The translations under genes were made by a program, and so were the position numbers. From Opitutaceae bacterium (lineage in GTDB: Bacteria; Verrucomicrobiota; Verrucomicrobiia; Opitutales; Opitutaceae): DNA of 64,000 bases. The stretch is taken from positions 1 to 64,000 of the forward strand of contig JAWLBB010000012.1 of NCBI GenBank assembly GCA_041395105.1. The letters run 5' to 3'. Within the stretch, counting starts at the first letter, position 1. The number at the start of each line of letters is the position of its first letter. Shown here piece by piece: positions 8,779 to 18,600 of the stretch. Under the pieces are notes generated by a model. It was not told where the DNA came from, made no database searches, and was given only the letters and a program-made list of their open reading frames with translations.

Positions 8779-9417
8779 CTATCCCCCTGATTCCGGGGCG
8801 TAAGAGCGCAGGAGATCAATCGGATCCGATGGATCCAGCCATTCTGTTCCTTTTCCGACCTCCCGGGCGGCCTGATTCTCCGCCCCTCCGTCGCGGACCG
8901 CCCTCAGTCGGCCCTTGATTCGAACCACACCCGGCACCTCGTCCAGTCCGAGAACCTCAAAACTGTCCAGATTGAGAAACTGGTCTTCTTCTTCCGCCAC
9001 CACGGATTCCGTCACGTCCCGATGATCCCGCAGCGCGCTCTCCCAGAAAACCCCTCCCTGTTGGGTCGTCCCCGTATAATCCTGGGCGGGCATTCCCGGA
9101 CGAGAAACCGTCGCGTAGAGTCGCCCGAGGCGCACAAAATAACGCCCACGGGTCTGATGCAGGCCCGAAGTGAGCTCGAGCACGGATTGCCACTGAAGGA
9201 CATCGCCCGACCAGCTGTAGACGCGCTTCATGGCAAACGAACCGATTTCGCGCCCATCGAGCGTGTGGATCATCACCTCACCCTCCCATTGGCCGGTCAG
9301 CCGGTTGAGCAAGGCCCGCAATTCATGGCTCGACTGTCCGGCGACGGGGCAAACCACCGCCAGAGAGACAACCCCCATCAGGCAGACCAACCAGTTAGTT
9401 CGGACTCGACCCGACAT
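8779..9417 (-). CDS. Secreted protein, DUF1579/lipocalin-like
   Basis: From the ATG at 9417 this gives 212 residues beginning MSGRVRTNWLVCLMGVVSLA, a signal peptide ending near VAG-QSS. The mature protein starts LLNRLTGQWEGEV, which resembles the N-terminal strand of DUF1579 and nitrobindin-like beta-barrels (L-x-G-x-W-x-G), with alternating beta-strand sequence to the C-terminus. The assignment rests on that motif only and is tentative. The frame stays open upstream to 9570, but that extension is unlike a leader peptide. It lies downstream of the TonB-like gene on the same strand and may be co-transcribed with it. Confidence 0.6.
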   Translation of the reverse strand: MSGRVRTNWLVCLMGVVSLAVVCPVAGQSSHELRALLNRLTGQWEGEVMIHTLDGREIGSFAMKRVYSWSGDVLQWQSVLELTSGLHQTRGRYFVRLGRLYATVSRPGMPAQDYTGTTQQGGVFWESALRDHRDVTESVVAEEEDQFLNLDSFEVLGLDEVPGVVRIKGRLRAVRDGGAENQAAREVGKGTEWLDPSDPIDLLRSYAPESGG

Positions 9418-9603
9418 CTCCCGACTCTGAGGCAGGGACCGGACCATGGCAATGCTCCGATTCGAGCCTTGGGTGACCGTCGACGGTAAACCGGCCGACC
9501 CTCCGTCACCCTGGGAAGGTCGACCGGCGCGGGTGTACCCGCCCGAAGAAACCCGGCGGGGAAGAGTCACGGCCCCAATTGGCCGGATCTCTCGGTAATT
9601 GGA

Positions 9604-10497
9604 TCAGTCCTTAACGTTGAAATTGAAGGGGATGAGCATCCGAACGTTGACGGGCTTCCCATCCTTCATCCCGGGCTCAAATCGCCAGTCGCGGATGGCA
9701 CGAATGGCACTTTCCTCAAACTCCCGGTGAGTCGATGATTTGACCGATACCCGCTTGACCTTGCCGTCCGCCCCGCAGACGAAGAGGATCTCGACCGAGC
9801 CGCTGATCCCGCTCTGCTTCATTTCATAGGGATAAACCGGAGCAACCCGGTAAATCGCCTGGGGAATCCGATCCACTTCGCTGATCTCGAAGATGTACTC
9901 GAGTTCCTCCATGGCGTTGACCTGGAAGTCGCTCATGGAGAAGTCGCCTCCGGCGGTGGCGTCGCCCATTCCGGGATTCAGGGCCAGTTCAAGCTGGGCC
10001 AGGCTAAGTTTGGGCTGTTCCTGCTTCAGCTGGGGCTGATCCTTCTTCTCTTCCTTTTCGGGGGGCGGTGTCTTTTCAGCGGGGGGCGGAGGCGGCGGCG
10101 GCTTCGAAAGATCAAGCGTGGTGATGTCAACCGTCTGGTTGCCGACCGTGGCAATCAACTGGAAAAACGGAAGAGCCAGAAACAATCCCGCCGTGGCGAG
10201 AAAACCCATTACCCAGGCTACCGCCACTTTGTTCCAGAAGCTGATTTCGTCACTATGGGTACACCGGTAGTGTTTCGGCACCACTTCAACTTCTTCCGGT
10301 GGAGGTATGGGTGGCTTCATTGAGGAGCCGCCGTGCGGGCCGCCAACCACCTTCCGCAGATGGACCGCCTCCGCGGTCGACCGGTAATCCGACCGGTTGC
10401 TCAGAAACGTGCCGTCACTCCGTGAAGTGGCCGGCATTGGCGTTGTGTTCTGACGAACAGGTGAAGGCCCAAGGGTGAACTCAGGGCGCGTATTCAT
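9604..10497 (-). CDS. Energy transducer TonB family protein
   Basis: A 297-residue protein that should couple the inner-membrane proton-motive complex to TonB-dependent receptors. A cytoplasmic N-terminal region of ~90 residues precedes one transmembrane helix (about 91-116). A proline/lysine/glutamate-rich periplasmic spacer (PPPPPPP, then KTPPPEKEEKK) follows. The C-terminal TonB domain includes VAPVYPYEMKQSGISGSVEI and later AIRAIRDWRFEPGMKDGKPV. The start at 10497 is backed by an AAAGGTC site about 7 bases upstream; an internal ATG at 10320 lacks one. No exbB/exbD genes are adjacent, so it must use a complex encoded elsewhere. Confidence 0.85.
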   Translation of the reverse strand: MNTRPEFTLGPSPVRQNTTPMPATSRSDGTFLSNRSDYRSTAEAVHLRKVVGGPHGGSSMKPPIPPPEEVEVVPKHYRCTHSDEISFWNKVAVAWVMGFLATAGLFLALPFFQLIATVGNQTVDITTLDLSKPPPPPPPAEKTPPPEKEEKKDQPQLKQEQPKLSLAQLELALNPGMGDATAGGDFSMSDFQVNAMEELEYIFEISEVDRIPQAIYRVAPVYPYEMKQSGISGSVEILFVCGADGKVKRVSVKSSTHREFEESAIRAIRDWRFEPGMKDGKPVNVRMLIPFNFNVKD

Positions 10498-11021
10498 GGG
10501 TGACCTTTCTCGGTTGTTGCTTGAGCGAACCGATCACCGGAGAAGTGCTGTGATTACTGGACCGGTGACAGCTGACTGGTCCGCCTTTCTGTTTGTAACC
10601 AATATAACGGATGGAGGCGATCCTGGCCACGCGAAGATTGGTTTCAGGCAGGCAAATCTTGGTCTCCGCGACGGTATAATCCGACCTAATGGATACCGGC
10701 AGGCCCCCGAATAATGACGCGAAATCGGGAGTACCCACACATCAGACGATGACCCAGTGCCGTGTTACGGATGAAAGTGAACGCCTTCTCGAGCCATTCG
10801 CGGTCGTGCTCGTGCACGACCTCCCGAAACACCCACCAATTCATGCGAGACCGTCCGGAGGCACCAGCGGCGGACCAGCCGACTCCGTGCACCTCCCCCA
10901 AAAAGCGAATCAGGTGAAAGGGCGCACCTCCTGTCCCGATCCACCAAATGGTGTCGGGAAGGCCCGCCCCCACATCCCGGTTTCCTGACGGCACCGGCAA
11001 TAGAATACGCAGGAACCTCCG
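10498..11021. other. Intergenic stretch with no supported gene
   Basis: About 520 bases between the TonB-like gene and the GH88 gene. The left part should hold the TonB-like gene promoter. Frames of ~100 codons are open on both strands at about 10686-11000, but neither has a recognisable motif, signal peptide or ribosome-binding site. I see no tRNA, hairpin terminator or repeat copy here. It may be the remnant of a decayed gene. Confidence 0.4.
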
Positions 11022-12719
11022 TCAGTCGACGGCGTAGACCTCAACGATGGCAACCCCGGTCCCGCCATCCTTGCCCCCGACCTTGGCGGTGTAGACGCCC
11101 GGCGGCAGTGAGAGCATGAGGACCGCATCCAGCGATCCTTCGGCCAGATCGAAGGCACCGACGGTGGCGGAGACCGACTGGATCTCCGCCGCATTGGCGT
11201 TGTCACCCCAGTTATCGTTGATGTAGGCCGCCGTCAACGGGTCGGCGGCCGAGAAAATTTCGAGAGTCGGATCCACAAGGAAACCTTCGCTCACTCCCAC
11301 CGAGGACAGGCCGGGACCAATGGCGCGAATGAGCACGGTTCCGGTGGTCGCCCCGGGCACGCCGCGAACGACAAAACCGGCGATCAACCGATTCGCGCCG
11401 GTCCCGACCTGGCCGCGGGTCGAGATATTGCTGAACTCCGCATCGGACGGCGCCGGCGGCGGCTCGATCACCGGGAAAAGGGTCCGGTGACGGATCATCG
11501 CCTCGAGGTAATAGAAATCGCCGAAACTCGTTCCTTCCTCCGGATCGCCCCATCTGCCGCAGCCTTTACGCAGGATCGGCTGGTAGGCCGTGCCCTGGGC
11601 CAGATAGTCCGGACCGCCCAGCGAAAGCAGGATATTGCGGGCGGCATCCAGATACTTCTGGCTTCCGGTCATATCGTAGAGTTCAAGAGCCGCCGACGCA
11701 ACGATGGCCGCCGCACTGGTGTCCCGGGAATTGGACCCGTCGAGGGGTGCATCAAAATCCGAAAAAGGGACGAAGTCGTTCGTCTGGGCCGCCGTCATCG
11801 CCATGAATTTGTCAAAGACCTTGTCCGCCCGGTCCAGCATCCGTTCCAGGCCGGTGTAGCGGTAGACCATGGTATAGCCGTAAACGGACCAGGCCTGGCC
11901 CCGTGACCAGGTGGATTCGGTCTTCCACCCCTGGGCGGTCCGCTTGTAGTCCACGCTCCCGTCCGCTTTGTATCCTACTACATGATACGTGCTGTAGTCG
12001 GGACGGACGAGATCCTCCCAGGTCCGGTCGGCGTGGGAAACCGCGTAGGTCACATAGTCGGGATTGCCACCATTGGTGCCGACAAAGAGCGGGAGCTCCA
12101 TGTTCATCATCATGTCGACATTGACCTCGAAGACCATGTCGTTGGGATTGGTCGTGTTGGCGGTGATGGACGGGCTGTTGACCGGATCCGAAGAGGTGTT
12201 CCTCCAGGCCCGATAACAACCGATGGTCGGATTGTAGCGCTGGGTGGCGAAGGTATTGGCCGCCGTCTTCATCACCTCGAGGTAATCGACATCGGTCTTT
12301 CCAGTCAGGGTATAACCAAGGCCGAAGCTGCAGAAAATCTGGAAGCCGGTATCATTGTCCGCCTCGATCGATCGCGCCCGGACACCCTCCGTCCAGGTCT
12401 CCGCCCAGCCCAGGAATTTGTCCTCGCCGGTCAGATCATAGAGGTACCAGAACATGCCCGGGGTGAATCCGCTGCACCAGGAGGACCGGCTCTTGATCGA
12501 CCACACACCCGCCGGATTGGAATATTCCGGGAAGCGGTTGTTGGTTCGGAGAATGCCGGCGAGCTTCTCGATCTGAACCGCGGAAAAGGCCAGTCCATTG
12601 TCGATGCTGCTCTCAATGTCCGCCCGGGCCGCACCGGAAAATCCGGCGACAACCAGGAGAGAAACCAGAAGGAATCGGACACGCGGGACCGGCGTGGAGG
12701 GGGATGGTGGAGGGAACAC
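11022..12719 (-). CDS. Glycoside hydrolase family 88 (unsaturated glucuronyl hydrolase) with C-terminal NISTRG module
   Basis: An exported enzyme that should remove 4,5-unsaturated uronic acids from oligosaccharides made by polysaccharide lyases. GH88 features in order: GFQIFCSFGLGY, VNVDMMMNMELPLF (candidate catalytic Asp), TWSRGQAWSVYGYTMVYRYT and SRDTSAAAIVASAALEL. The last ~135 residues, from DAEFSNISTRG, are a module shared with three other secreted proteins in this window. An in-frame ATG at 12812 exists, but an operator-like palindrome (12756-12769) would then lie inside the gene. I therefore propose GTG 12719 (TTG 12734 is the alternative), giving a signal peptide VRFLLVSLLVVAGFSGAARA. 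The gene stands alone but probably belongs to the 21-35 kb regulon. Confidence 0.85.
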   Translation of the reverse strand: MFPPPSPSTPVPRVRFLLVSLLVVAGFSGAARADIESSIDNGLAFSAVQIEKLAGILRTNNRFPEYSNPAGVWSIKSRSSWCSGFTPGMFWYLYDLTGEDKFLGWAETWTEGVRARSIEADNDTGFQIFCSFGLGYTLTGKTDVDYLEVMKTAANTFATQRYNPTIGCYRAWRNTSSDPVNSPSITANTTNPNDMVFEVNVDMMMNMELPLFVGTNGGNPDYVTYAVSHADRTWEDLVRPDYSTYHVVGYKADGSVDYKRTAQGWKTESTWSRGQAWSVYGYTMVYRYTGLERMLDRADKVFDKFMAMTAAQTNDFVPFSDFDAPLDGSNSRDTSAAAIVASAALELYDMTGSQKYLDAARNILLSLGGPDYLAQGTAYQPILRKGCGRWGDPEEGTSFGDFYYLEAMIRHRTLFPVIEPPPAPSDAEFSNISTRGQVGTGANRLIAGFVVRGVPGATTGTVLIRAIGPGLSSVGVSEGFLVDPTLEIFSAADPLTAAYINDNWGDNANAAEIQSVSATVGAFDLAEGSLDAVLMLSLPPGVYTAKVGGKDGGTGVAIVEVYAVD

Positions 12720-12755
12720 GCGCGGATCATGGAGCAACGAACCGCAGAAGTCACT

Positions 12756-12769
12756 TTGATAATTATTAA
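12756..12769. promoter_or_regulatory. Operator-like palindrome upstream of GH88
   Basis: TTGATAATTATTAA fits the 14-bp palindrome TTRATAATTATYAA. It is the exact reverse complement of the site at 32925-32938. It lies 37 bases before the proposed GTG start of the GH88 gene, in the divergent region shared with the SpoIIE-type phosphatase gene. Confidence 0.65.
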
Positions 12770-12869
12770 TTTCGACCGGATTTAATCCCGCCCGGAGAAA
12801 AGAATGAAGCATGGAAGGGTGGCCGCTCTTGCGTCAATTCGACGGACTCTTCATCGTCTCCCCACGATC

Positions 12870-14849
12870 ATGCCTGCCCCATCCGAGCCCGGTCCCGCCC
12901 GTTGGGAAATCCCCGAAATCTTCCTCTCCTCACCCTTCGGCGTCTGCCTGCTCGACGCCCAGGGAATTCTCCGGGCGGCCAATCTCGAAGCGGCCCGGAT
13001 TCTCCGGTTGGGCCCGGAAACCAAAGGGTCGCTCTTCACCGACTGCACCGACGAGGCGTCCCGTCCGGACGTGATCGCACTCCTGGAGCGGGAGGCCCTC
13101 ACGGAGACCGGCCTGCCCCCGACGTCCATCCGGTTCATTCTGGGCGACGGGATTCCCCGCCACCTTGAGATTTCCTCCACCCGGGGAGCCTCCCTCCCAC
13201 CCGGGGCCCGGCTTCTCATTCTCCACGAGCTGGGGATCGACGACCACGCCCGCAGTTACGACCGGTCGATCCTGCTCAGCCTGATGGAGGTGATCCCGGA
13301 CAATATCTACTTCAAGGACCGGCAGAGCCGTTTCCTGAGGATCAACCGGTCCCATGCCAACCACTTCGGTCTGAGCGACCCCGAGCAGGCGGTGGGAAAG
13401 ACTGATTTTGATTTCTTCACGCCCGAGCATGCCCAACCCGCCTTCGACGAGGAGCAGGAGATTCTCCGGACCGGCATTCCCGTGATCAACCGGGAGCAGA
13501 AGGAGACCCTGCACGACGGGCGGATCTACTGGGTTTCAACGACCAAGCTTCCCTTCTACGACCGTGAGGACAAGATCATCGGAACCTTCGGGATCTCCCG
13601 CGATATCACCGAGAACAAGAAGGTGGAACAGGCCCTCTACGAGGAGAGGAACCTCCTGCGGACCCTGATCGACATTCTGCCCAGCCGCATTTTCATCAAG
13701 GATCTCGACAGCCGGTTTGTCATCAACAACCGGTCCCATCTCGATCAGCTGAAGGTGAAGACCCAGGAGGAGGCGATCGGCAAGTCCACCTACGATTTTT
13801 ACCCGACCGAACGCGGGCAGCAGGCTCTCGACGACGATCGCGAGGTCCTCGCCACCGGAAAGCCCATCATCAATCGCGAAAAGACCTACCTCGATGACGA
13901 CGGCGAGCCGGTCTGGTCGCTGACGACCAAGGTGCCGTTGAAGGATTCCAACGGCAGGATGATCGGGCTGGTCGGGATCAGTCACGACATCACCGAACGC
14001 AAGCGCGCCGAGCAGGAACTGACCCGTCGCAATCAGGAGATGCAGGCGGACTTGAAGATGGCACGCGAAATCCAGCAGTCCCTCCTCACGCACCACTACC
14101 CATCCTTTCCGGAAGGGGCCGCGCCGGAGGACAGCATCCTCCGTTTCGCCCACCGCTATATTCCGGCCTCCAGCCTGGCCGGCGACTTCTTCGACATCGT
14201 TCAGGTTTCCGATTCCGAAGCAGGCATACTTGTCTGCGACGTGATGGGACACGGGGTCAAGGCCGCCCTCGTGACGGCTTTCATCCGCGGTCTGGTCGAG
14301 GAATTGATGCCGCTGGCTTCACGGCCCGGCGACTTCCTGAGCGAGTTGAACCGGGCCATCTTCGCGATTTTCCAGCAATCGGAATCCCGCCTCTTCGTGA
14401 CGACTCTCTACTGCGTGGCCGACACCGGGCGCGGACAGCTCCGCTACGCCAACGGCGGACACCCCGCGCCCTACCTCATCCATGAAGCCGGGGACTCGGT
14501 CACCCGGATCCGTCCGGAAGATTACGACCCGGAACCGGCGCTCGGCCTGATCAACCATTTCCAGTATTCGACCTGGGAACACCCGCTGACCCGCAAGGAC
14601 CGCCTGATCGCCTTCACCGACGGTCTCTTTGAGATCGACGGGCCCGACGGCGAACAACTGGGGGAGAACTGGCTCTTCAATCTCGTCCACGAGAACCGCC
14701 GACTCTCCCTTGAGGACCTCTTCGACCACCTGCTCAAGGAGGCCCGCCATCAACTCGGGAGCAATGAATTCGAAGACGACGTCTGCCTCGTCGGCTCCCG
14801 GATCGAAGACAGCCGCCGAAGCGACCCGGCCATCGCCTTCGAAGTCTAG
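12870..14849 (+). CDS. PAS-PAS-PAS-SpoIIE (PP2C-type) serine phosphatase
   Basis: From the ATG at 12870 this encodes 659 residues. An atypical PAS-like domain (about 15-120) is followed by two clear PAS/PAC units. Each contains the PxxIxxKDxxSRFxxxN pattern (IPDNIYFKDRQSRFLRIN; LPSRIFIKDLDSRFVINN) and ends in GISRDITE or GISHDITE. A helical linker (QADLKMAREIQQSLL) leads into a SpoIIE domain with AGDFFDIV, VCDVMGHGVKAALVTAF and LIAFTDGLFE, whose aspartates bind the catalytic metals. Such RsbU-like proteins usually dephosphorylate anti-anti-sigma factors; no such partner is next to it. There is no transmembrane segment. It converges on the response regulator gene at 14877. An earlier in-frame ATG at 12804 is less likely. 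Confidence 0.9.
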   Translation: MPAPSEPGPARWEIPEIFLSSPFGVCLLDAQGILRAANLEAARILRLGPETKGSLFTDCTDEASRPDVIALLEREALTETGLPPTSIRFILGDGIPRHLEISSTRGASLPPGARLLILHELGIDDHARSYDRSILLSLMEVIPDNIYFKDRQSRFLRINRSHANHFGLSDPEQAVGKTDFDFFTPEHAQPAFDEEQEILRTGIPVINREQKETLHDGRIYWVSTTKLPFYDREDKIIGTFGISRDITENKKVEQALYEERNLLRTLIDILPSRIFIKDLDSRFVINNRSHLDQLKVKTQEEAIGKSTYDFYPTERGQQALDDDREVLATGKPIINREKTYLDDDGEPVWSLTTKVPLKDSNGRMIGLVGISHDITERKRAEQELTRRNQEMQADLKMAREIQQSLLTHHYPSFPEGAAPEDSILRFAHRYIPASSLAGDFFDIVQVSDSEAGILVCDVMGHGVKAALVTAFIRGLVEELMPLASRPGDFLSELNRAIFAIFQQSESRLFVTTLYCVADTGRGQLRYANGGHPAPYLIHEAGDSVTRIRPEDYDPEPALGLINHFQYSTWEHPLTRKDRLIAFTDGLFEIDGPDGEQLGENWLFNLVHENRRLSLEDLFDHLLKEARHQLGSNEFEDDVCLVGSRIEDSRRSDPAIAFEV

Positions 14850-14876
14850 TGTGCTGTCAGAGAAAGTGAACGGTTT

Positions 14877-15503
14877 CTAGATCAACCCGTTCTGGATCGC
14901 GTACTTGGTCAGGCCCGGGACATCGCGGATCGCGAGCTTCTGCATGATATTGGCCCGGTGGCTGTCGACCGTGCGCACACTCAGGCTGAGCTCTTCCGCA
15001 ATCTCCCGACTGGTCTTGCCGTCCACCACCTGCTGGAGGACCTGGATTTCCCGCGATGAGAGCGCTTTCTGCCCCTGGTCGGCGCCACCGGAAAGGTACT
15101 GTCGCATGGCGACGTTGGCCTTGGGACCCAGATAGGTGCCGCCCGCCATGATCGTTTCCAGACCGGTTCGGAATTCTTCGAAGCCGTCGGTCTTGACCAC
15201 ATACCCGTCCGCCCCGGCGGCGAGCACCTCCTTGACATTGCGGGGAGAGCCCTGCCCGGAAAAGACCAGCGTCTTGACGGTCGGACATTCCTCGGCAATT
15301 CGATGAAGCACTTCGACGCCGTTCATGCCGGGAAGCACCAGATCAAGGATGACTACATCGGGTTTCTTCTCGATGACGGCCTCGATGCCGGTTTCTCCGT
15401 CGAAAAAGGTGCCAATGACTTCGAACCCGCCCGTGATCTGGACGAGTTCGGCAAGCATGTCGCAGATGGCACGCTGATCTTCGATAATGACGACGCGCTT
15501 CAT
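14877..15503 (-). CDS. NarL/FixJ-type response regulator
   Basis: A 208-residue two-component regulator. The receiver domain has the acidic pair E8/D9, phospho-acceptor Asp54 (VVILDLVLPGMNG), a Ser in LVFSGQGSP and the conserved Lys in GYVVKTDGFEE. The C-terminal LuxR-type helix-turn-helix (about 140-205) reads SSREIQVLQQVVDGKTSREIA, then LSLSVRTVDSHRANIMQKL. No histidine kinase is adjacent on the same strand; the nearest sensor is the convergent PAS-SpoIIE protein, whose stop is 27 bases away. The cognate kinase is therefore unknown. The stop codon overlaps the end of the short inter-gene gap, and I see no terminator there. Confidence 0.92.
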   Translation of the reverse strand: MKRVVIIEDQRAICDMLAELVQITGGFEVIGTFFDGETGIEAVIEKKPDVVILDLVLPGMNGVEVLHRIAEECPTVKTLVFSGQGSPRNVKEVLAAGADGYVVKTDGFEEFRTGLETIMAGGTYLGPKANVAMRQYLSGGADQGQKALSSREIQVLQQVVDGKTSREIAEELSLSVRTVDSHRANIMQKLAIRDVPGLTKYAIQNGLI

Positions 15504-15607
15504 ACGTCCCCATTATCGGCCGGGAACGCCCCGTCTGGAACCTTACGGCCAAGATCCGTGGATTTTCTGAGCCCCTCTGTAAAGAAGTGGCGAAAGAACC
15601 ACCCGTT

Positions 15608-18600
15608 TCACCCCTTCCTACCCCATCCGCCCCCCCCGGGAGTTTCGATGACGAGGCGGTCGCCCGATCCAAGATCGGCAGCGGCGATGGAGGGCAGCAC
15701 CTCGACGCGTCCGTCGGCCCGGATGATCCATTGGCGGCCGCATTCGCCTGCGGAACCTCCCGCCATCCCGTAGGGGGCCACGACCCGATGTTGGGTGAGA
15801 AGGGAGAGCTCGGCCGGTTCAAGGAACTCAATTTCCCGAATGACGCCATTTCCGCCGCGAAACTGACCACCCCCACCCGAGCCAAACCGGACACCGAACC
15901 GATGCAAACGGACCGGATGCCGCCATTCGAGGATCTCCGGATCGGTGATCGCCGTATTGGTCATATGGGTGTGGATGGCATCGGAACCGGCGGATCCCGG
16001 TCCGGCCCCTGCCCCTCCCGCGATCGTCTCATAATAGCTTCCCCGGGAAGTGCCGAAGATCAGGTTGTTCATCGTGCCCTGACTGCAGGCTGCCAGGCCG
16101 AGCGCCTTGATCAGCAGGTCGACCACCCGCTGGCTGGTCTCCACATTGCCGCCCACCACCGGTGGGCAGCGGGAGGCCTCCACGGCGAAGGAGGGATTGA
16201 GCAAGCCGGGGGGGAGGTCGGAACGGACCGAATTGAGGAGACCCTCATTCAATGGCACCTCGGTCCGGACAAAGAGTCGCAGAACGTAGAGAAGGGCACT
16301 GCGCACCACCGCGGGGGTCGCGTTCAGATTTCCGGGATGAAGGCCGCCACTGCCGGAAAAATCAACGCGGATCCCTTCCGGCTCAACCTGAATGGCCACC
16401 TTCAGGGGGGTTCCATCGTCAAGGAATTCCTCCGCCTGAAGAGCGCCTTGTCGGATCTCCGAAAACCGCTGACGGACCAGATCGTCCGCCCGCTCGGCCA
16501 ACGCTTTGAGTGAATCCGCGAATCGTTGTTTTCCAAGGCCCGCGATCATGGCACCCAATTCCAGAGCGGCCGCCCGATTGGCCGCCATCTGGGCATCGAG
16601 ATCCGCCAGGTTCTCCTCGGGAGAACGGCTGGGGAAACGCGCCTCCCTCAAGAGCCGCTCGAGCGGACTCCAGTCGACACGGCCACGATGTGCAACCCGG
16701 ATTGGGGGAATGACCACCCCCTCCTCTTCAAGGTTGCGGGCGTCCGGCGGCATCGATCCCGGACGAATCCCCCCGATTTCCGCATGGTGGGCGCGGTTGG
16801 CCACAAAGGCCCGCAGGACTCCGTCGTCCGAGAAAACCGGCGTGATCAGGGTCACATCCGGCAGGTGGGATCCGCCAAACCCCGGGTGATTGGTGACCAC
16901 GGCATCGCCGGGCCTCCAATCGATTTCCTCGGTGACCCGACGCACGCAGAGTCCGAGGGCCCCGAGATGGACCGGGATATGGGGCGCATTGACGACCAGA
17001 CGTCCTTCCGCGTCGAGGAGACCACAGGAAAAATCCAACCGTTCCTTCATGTTGGTCGAGAGGGCCGTGCGCTGAAGCAACTCTCCCATATCCTCAACGA
17101 TGGCGCCCAGGCGATTGGAGACCAATTCGAGGGCCACGATGGATTCTCCGCTACGGGCGACATCGTGCCCGCTGTCGGTCCCGGCATCCTCAACCATCCG
17201 GATCGAACCGAGATCGCCGACCACACCCGTCCAGCCTTTCTCAATAAAGAGAGTGCTGAACCGGTCCTGAACAATGGCCGGTCCCGCCAATACGTCGCCC
17301 GGACCAAGTGAGGCCCGCTCCCGGAGAACGGGACGCTCACCGCCGGTCGCCGCCTTCAGCCGCTGGCGGCGCCGGAAGGATTCATGCCTGTCCGGATCGT
17401 TCGCCCGCCCGGAGGCCACCGCCCGCAAGGCGACCAATTCGACCGGCCGATTTGAAGGACAGTGTCCGTAGCGCTTTCGATGGCGGTGCTTGAAGCGCCT
17501 GACCAGCAGGTCGACCCGGTCCGCCGGGACAGTCAGGGTGTCCTCCTGACCCTCAAAGCGCATCTCCGCCCGGACAAACCGCAACACCACTTCGGAGGGG
17601 TCGACGCCCTCCCGGACCACTTCCGCCACCGCTCTGCGTCCCACCTCGGCGATCCGGCCGGCCAGGTCGGGCCGGATCTCTTCGATCGGTTGAAGGATCT
17701 GCTCGACGGCAAAGCGTTCGAGGACCGCTTCCTTCAGGCCAAGGGCGCTGAGCAAGCCGGAATCCCCGGGATAAAGGACCACCCGGATCCCGAGCGAGCG
17801 GGCGACCCCGCAGGCGTGCAACCCGCCGCCACCGCCGAACGCGAGCAGACTGTATCCAGAACAGTCATACCCCTCCCGGATCGATATGCGCCGGACAGCT
17901 TCGGCCATCCTTTCATTGGCGATGGCCAGGAAACCCTGAAGAATCGTCCCGTCGGTCGTCGGGCGGCCGGTCGCCTCTTCGATCTGTCGGTGAATCTCAT
18001 CCAAACGGGATCGCGCCTGCTCCGGGAAAACCGGCAGACTGAAGAGATCGGGATCCATCCGCCCGAGCAGCAGATTCACATCGGTCAGGGTGAAGGGGCC
18101 ACCGGCCCCGTAACAGGCCGGTCCGGGAGACGCACCGGCACTGTCGGGTCCCACCGTCAGGACGTGCCCGTCGAAGCGGCAGATGGATCCTCCGCCCGCC
18201 GCCACGCTTTCGATCTTCAGGCCCGGGGCAAAGACGGTCGCCCGCCCCACCGTCTGACGATACCGGTAGTCAAACTCGCCATCGTAACGGGCGACATCGG
18301 TGCTGGTTCCGCCCATGTCAAAGGCGATGACCCGCGGGTGTCGGGCCCGGCGGGCGATCGCCGCCGTGGCCACCACGCCGCCGGCAGGGCCGCTCAACAG
18401 GCTGTCCTTGGGCCGGTAGGCCGAACGGGTGACCAGGCCGCCCGCACTGGTCATGACATGAAGCCGATCACGATCGAGAACCGATCCCACCGCATCGAGG
18501 TAGGCGTTCATGATCGGCGCCAGATAGGCATCGACGACCGTCGTCTCGCAGCGGGGAACGATCTTGATTACCGGGGCAAGATCCGAGGAGACCGAGACGT

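Noticed and set aside
10686..11000. Possible small gene of about 100 codons on either strand
   Set aside because: No motif, signal peptide, ribosome-binding site or repeat supports either strand. Kept only as an unassigned intergenic region.
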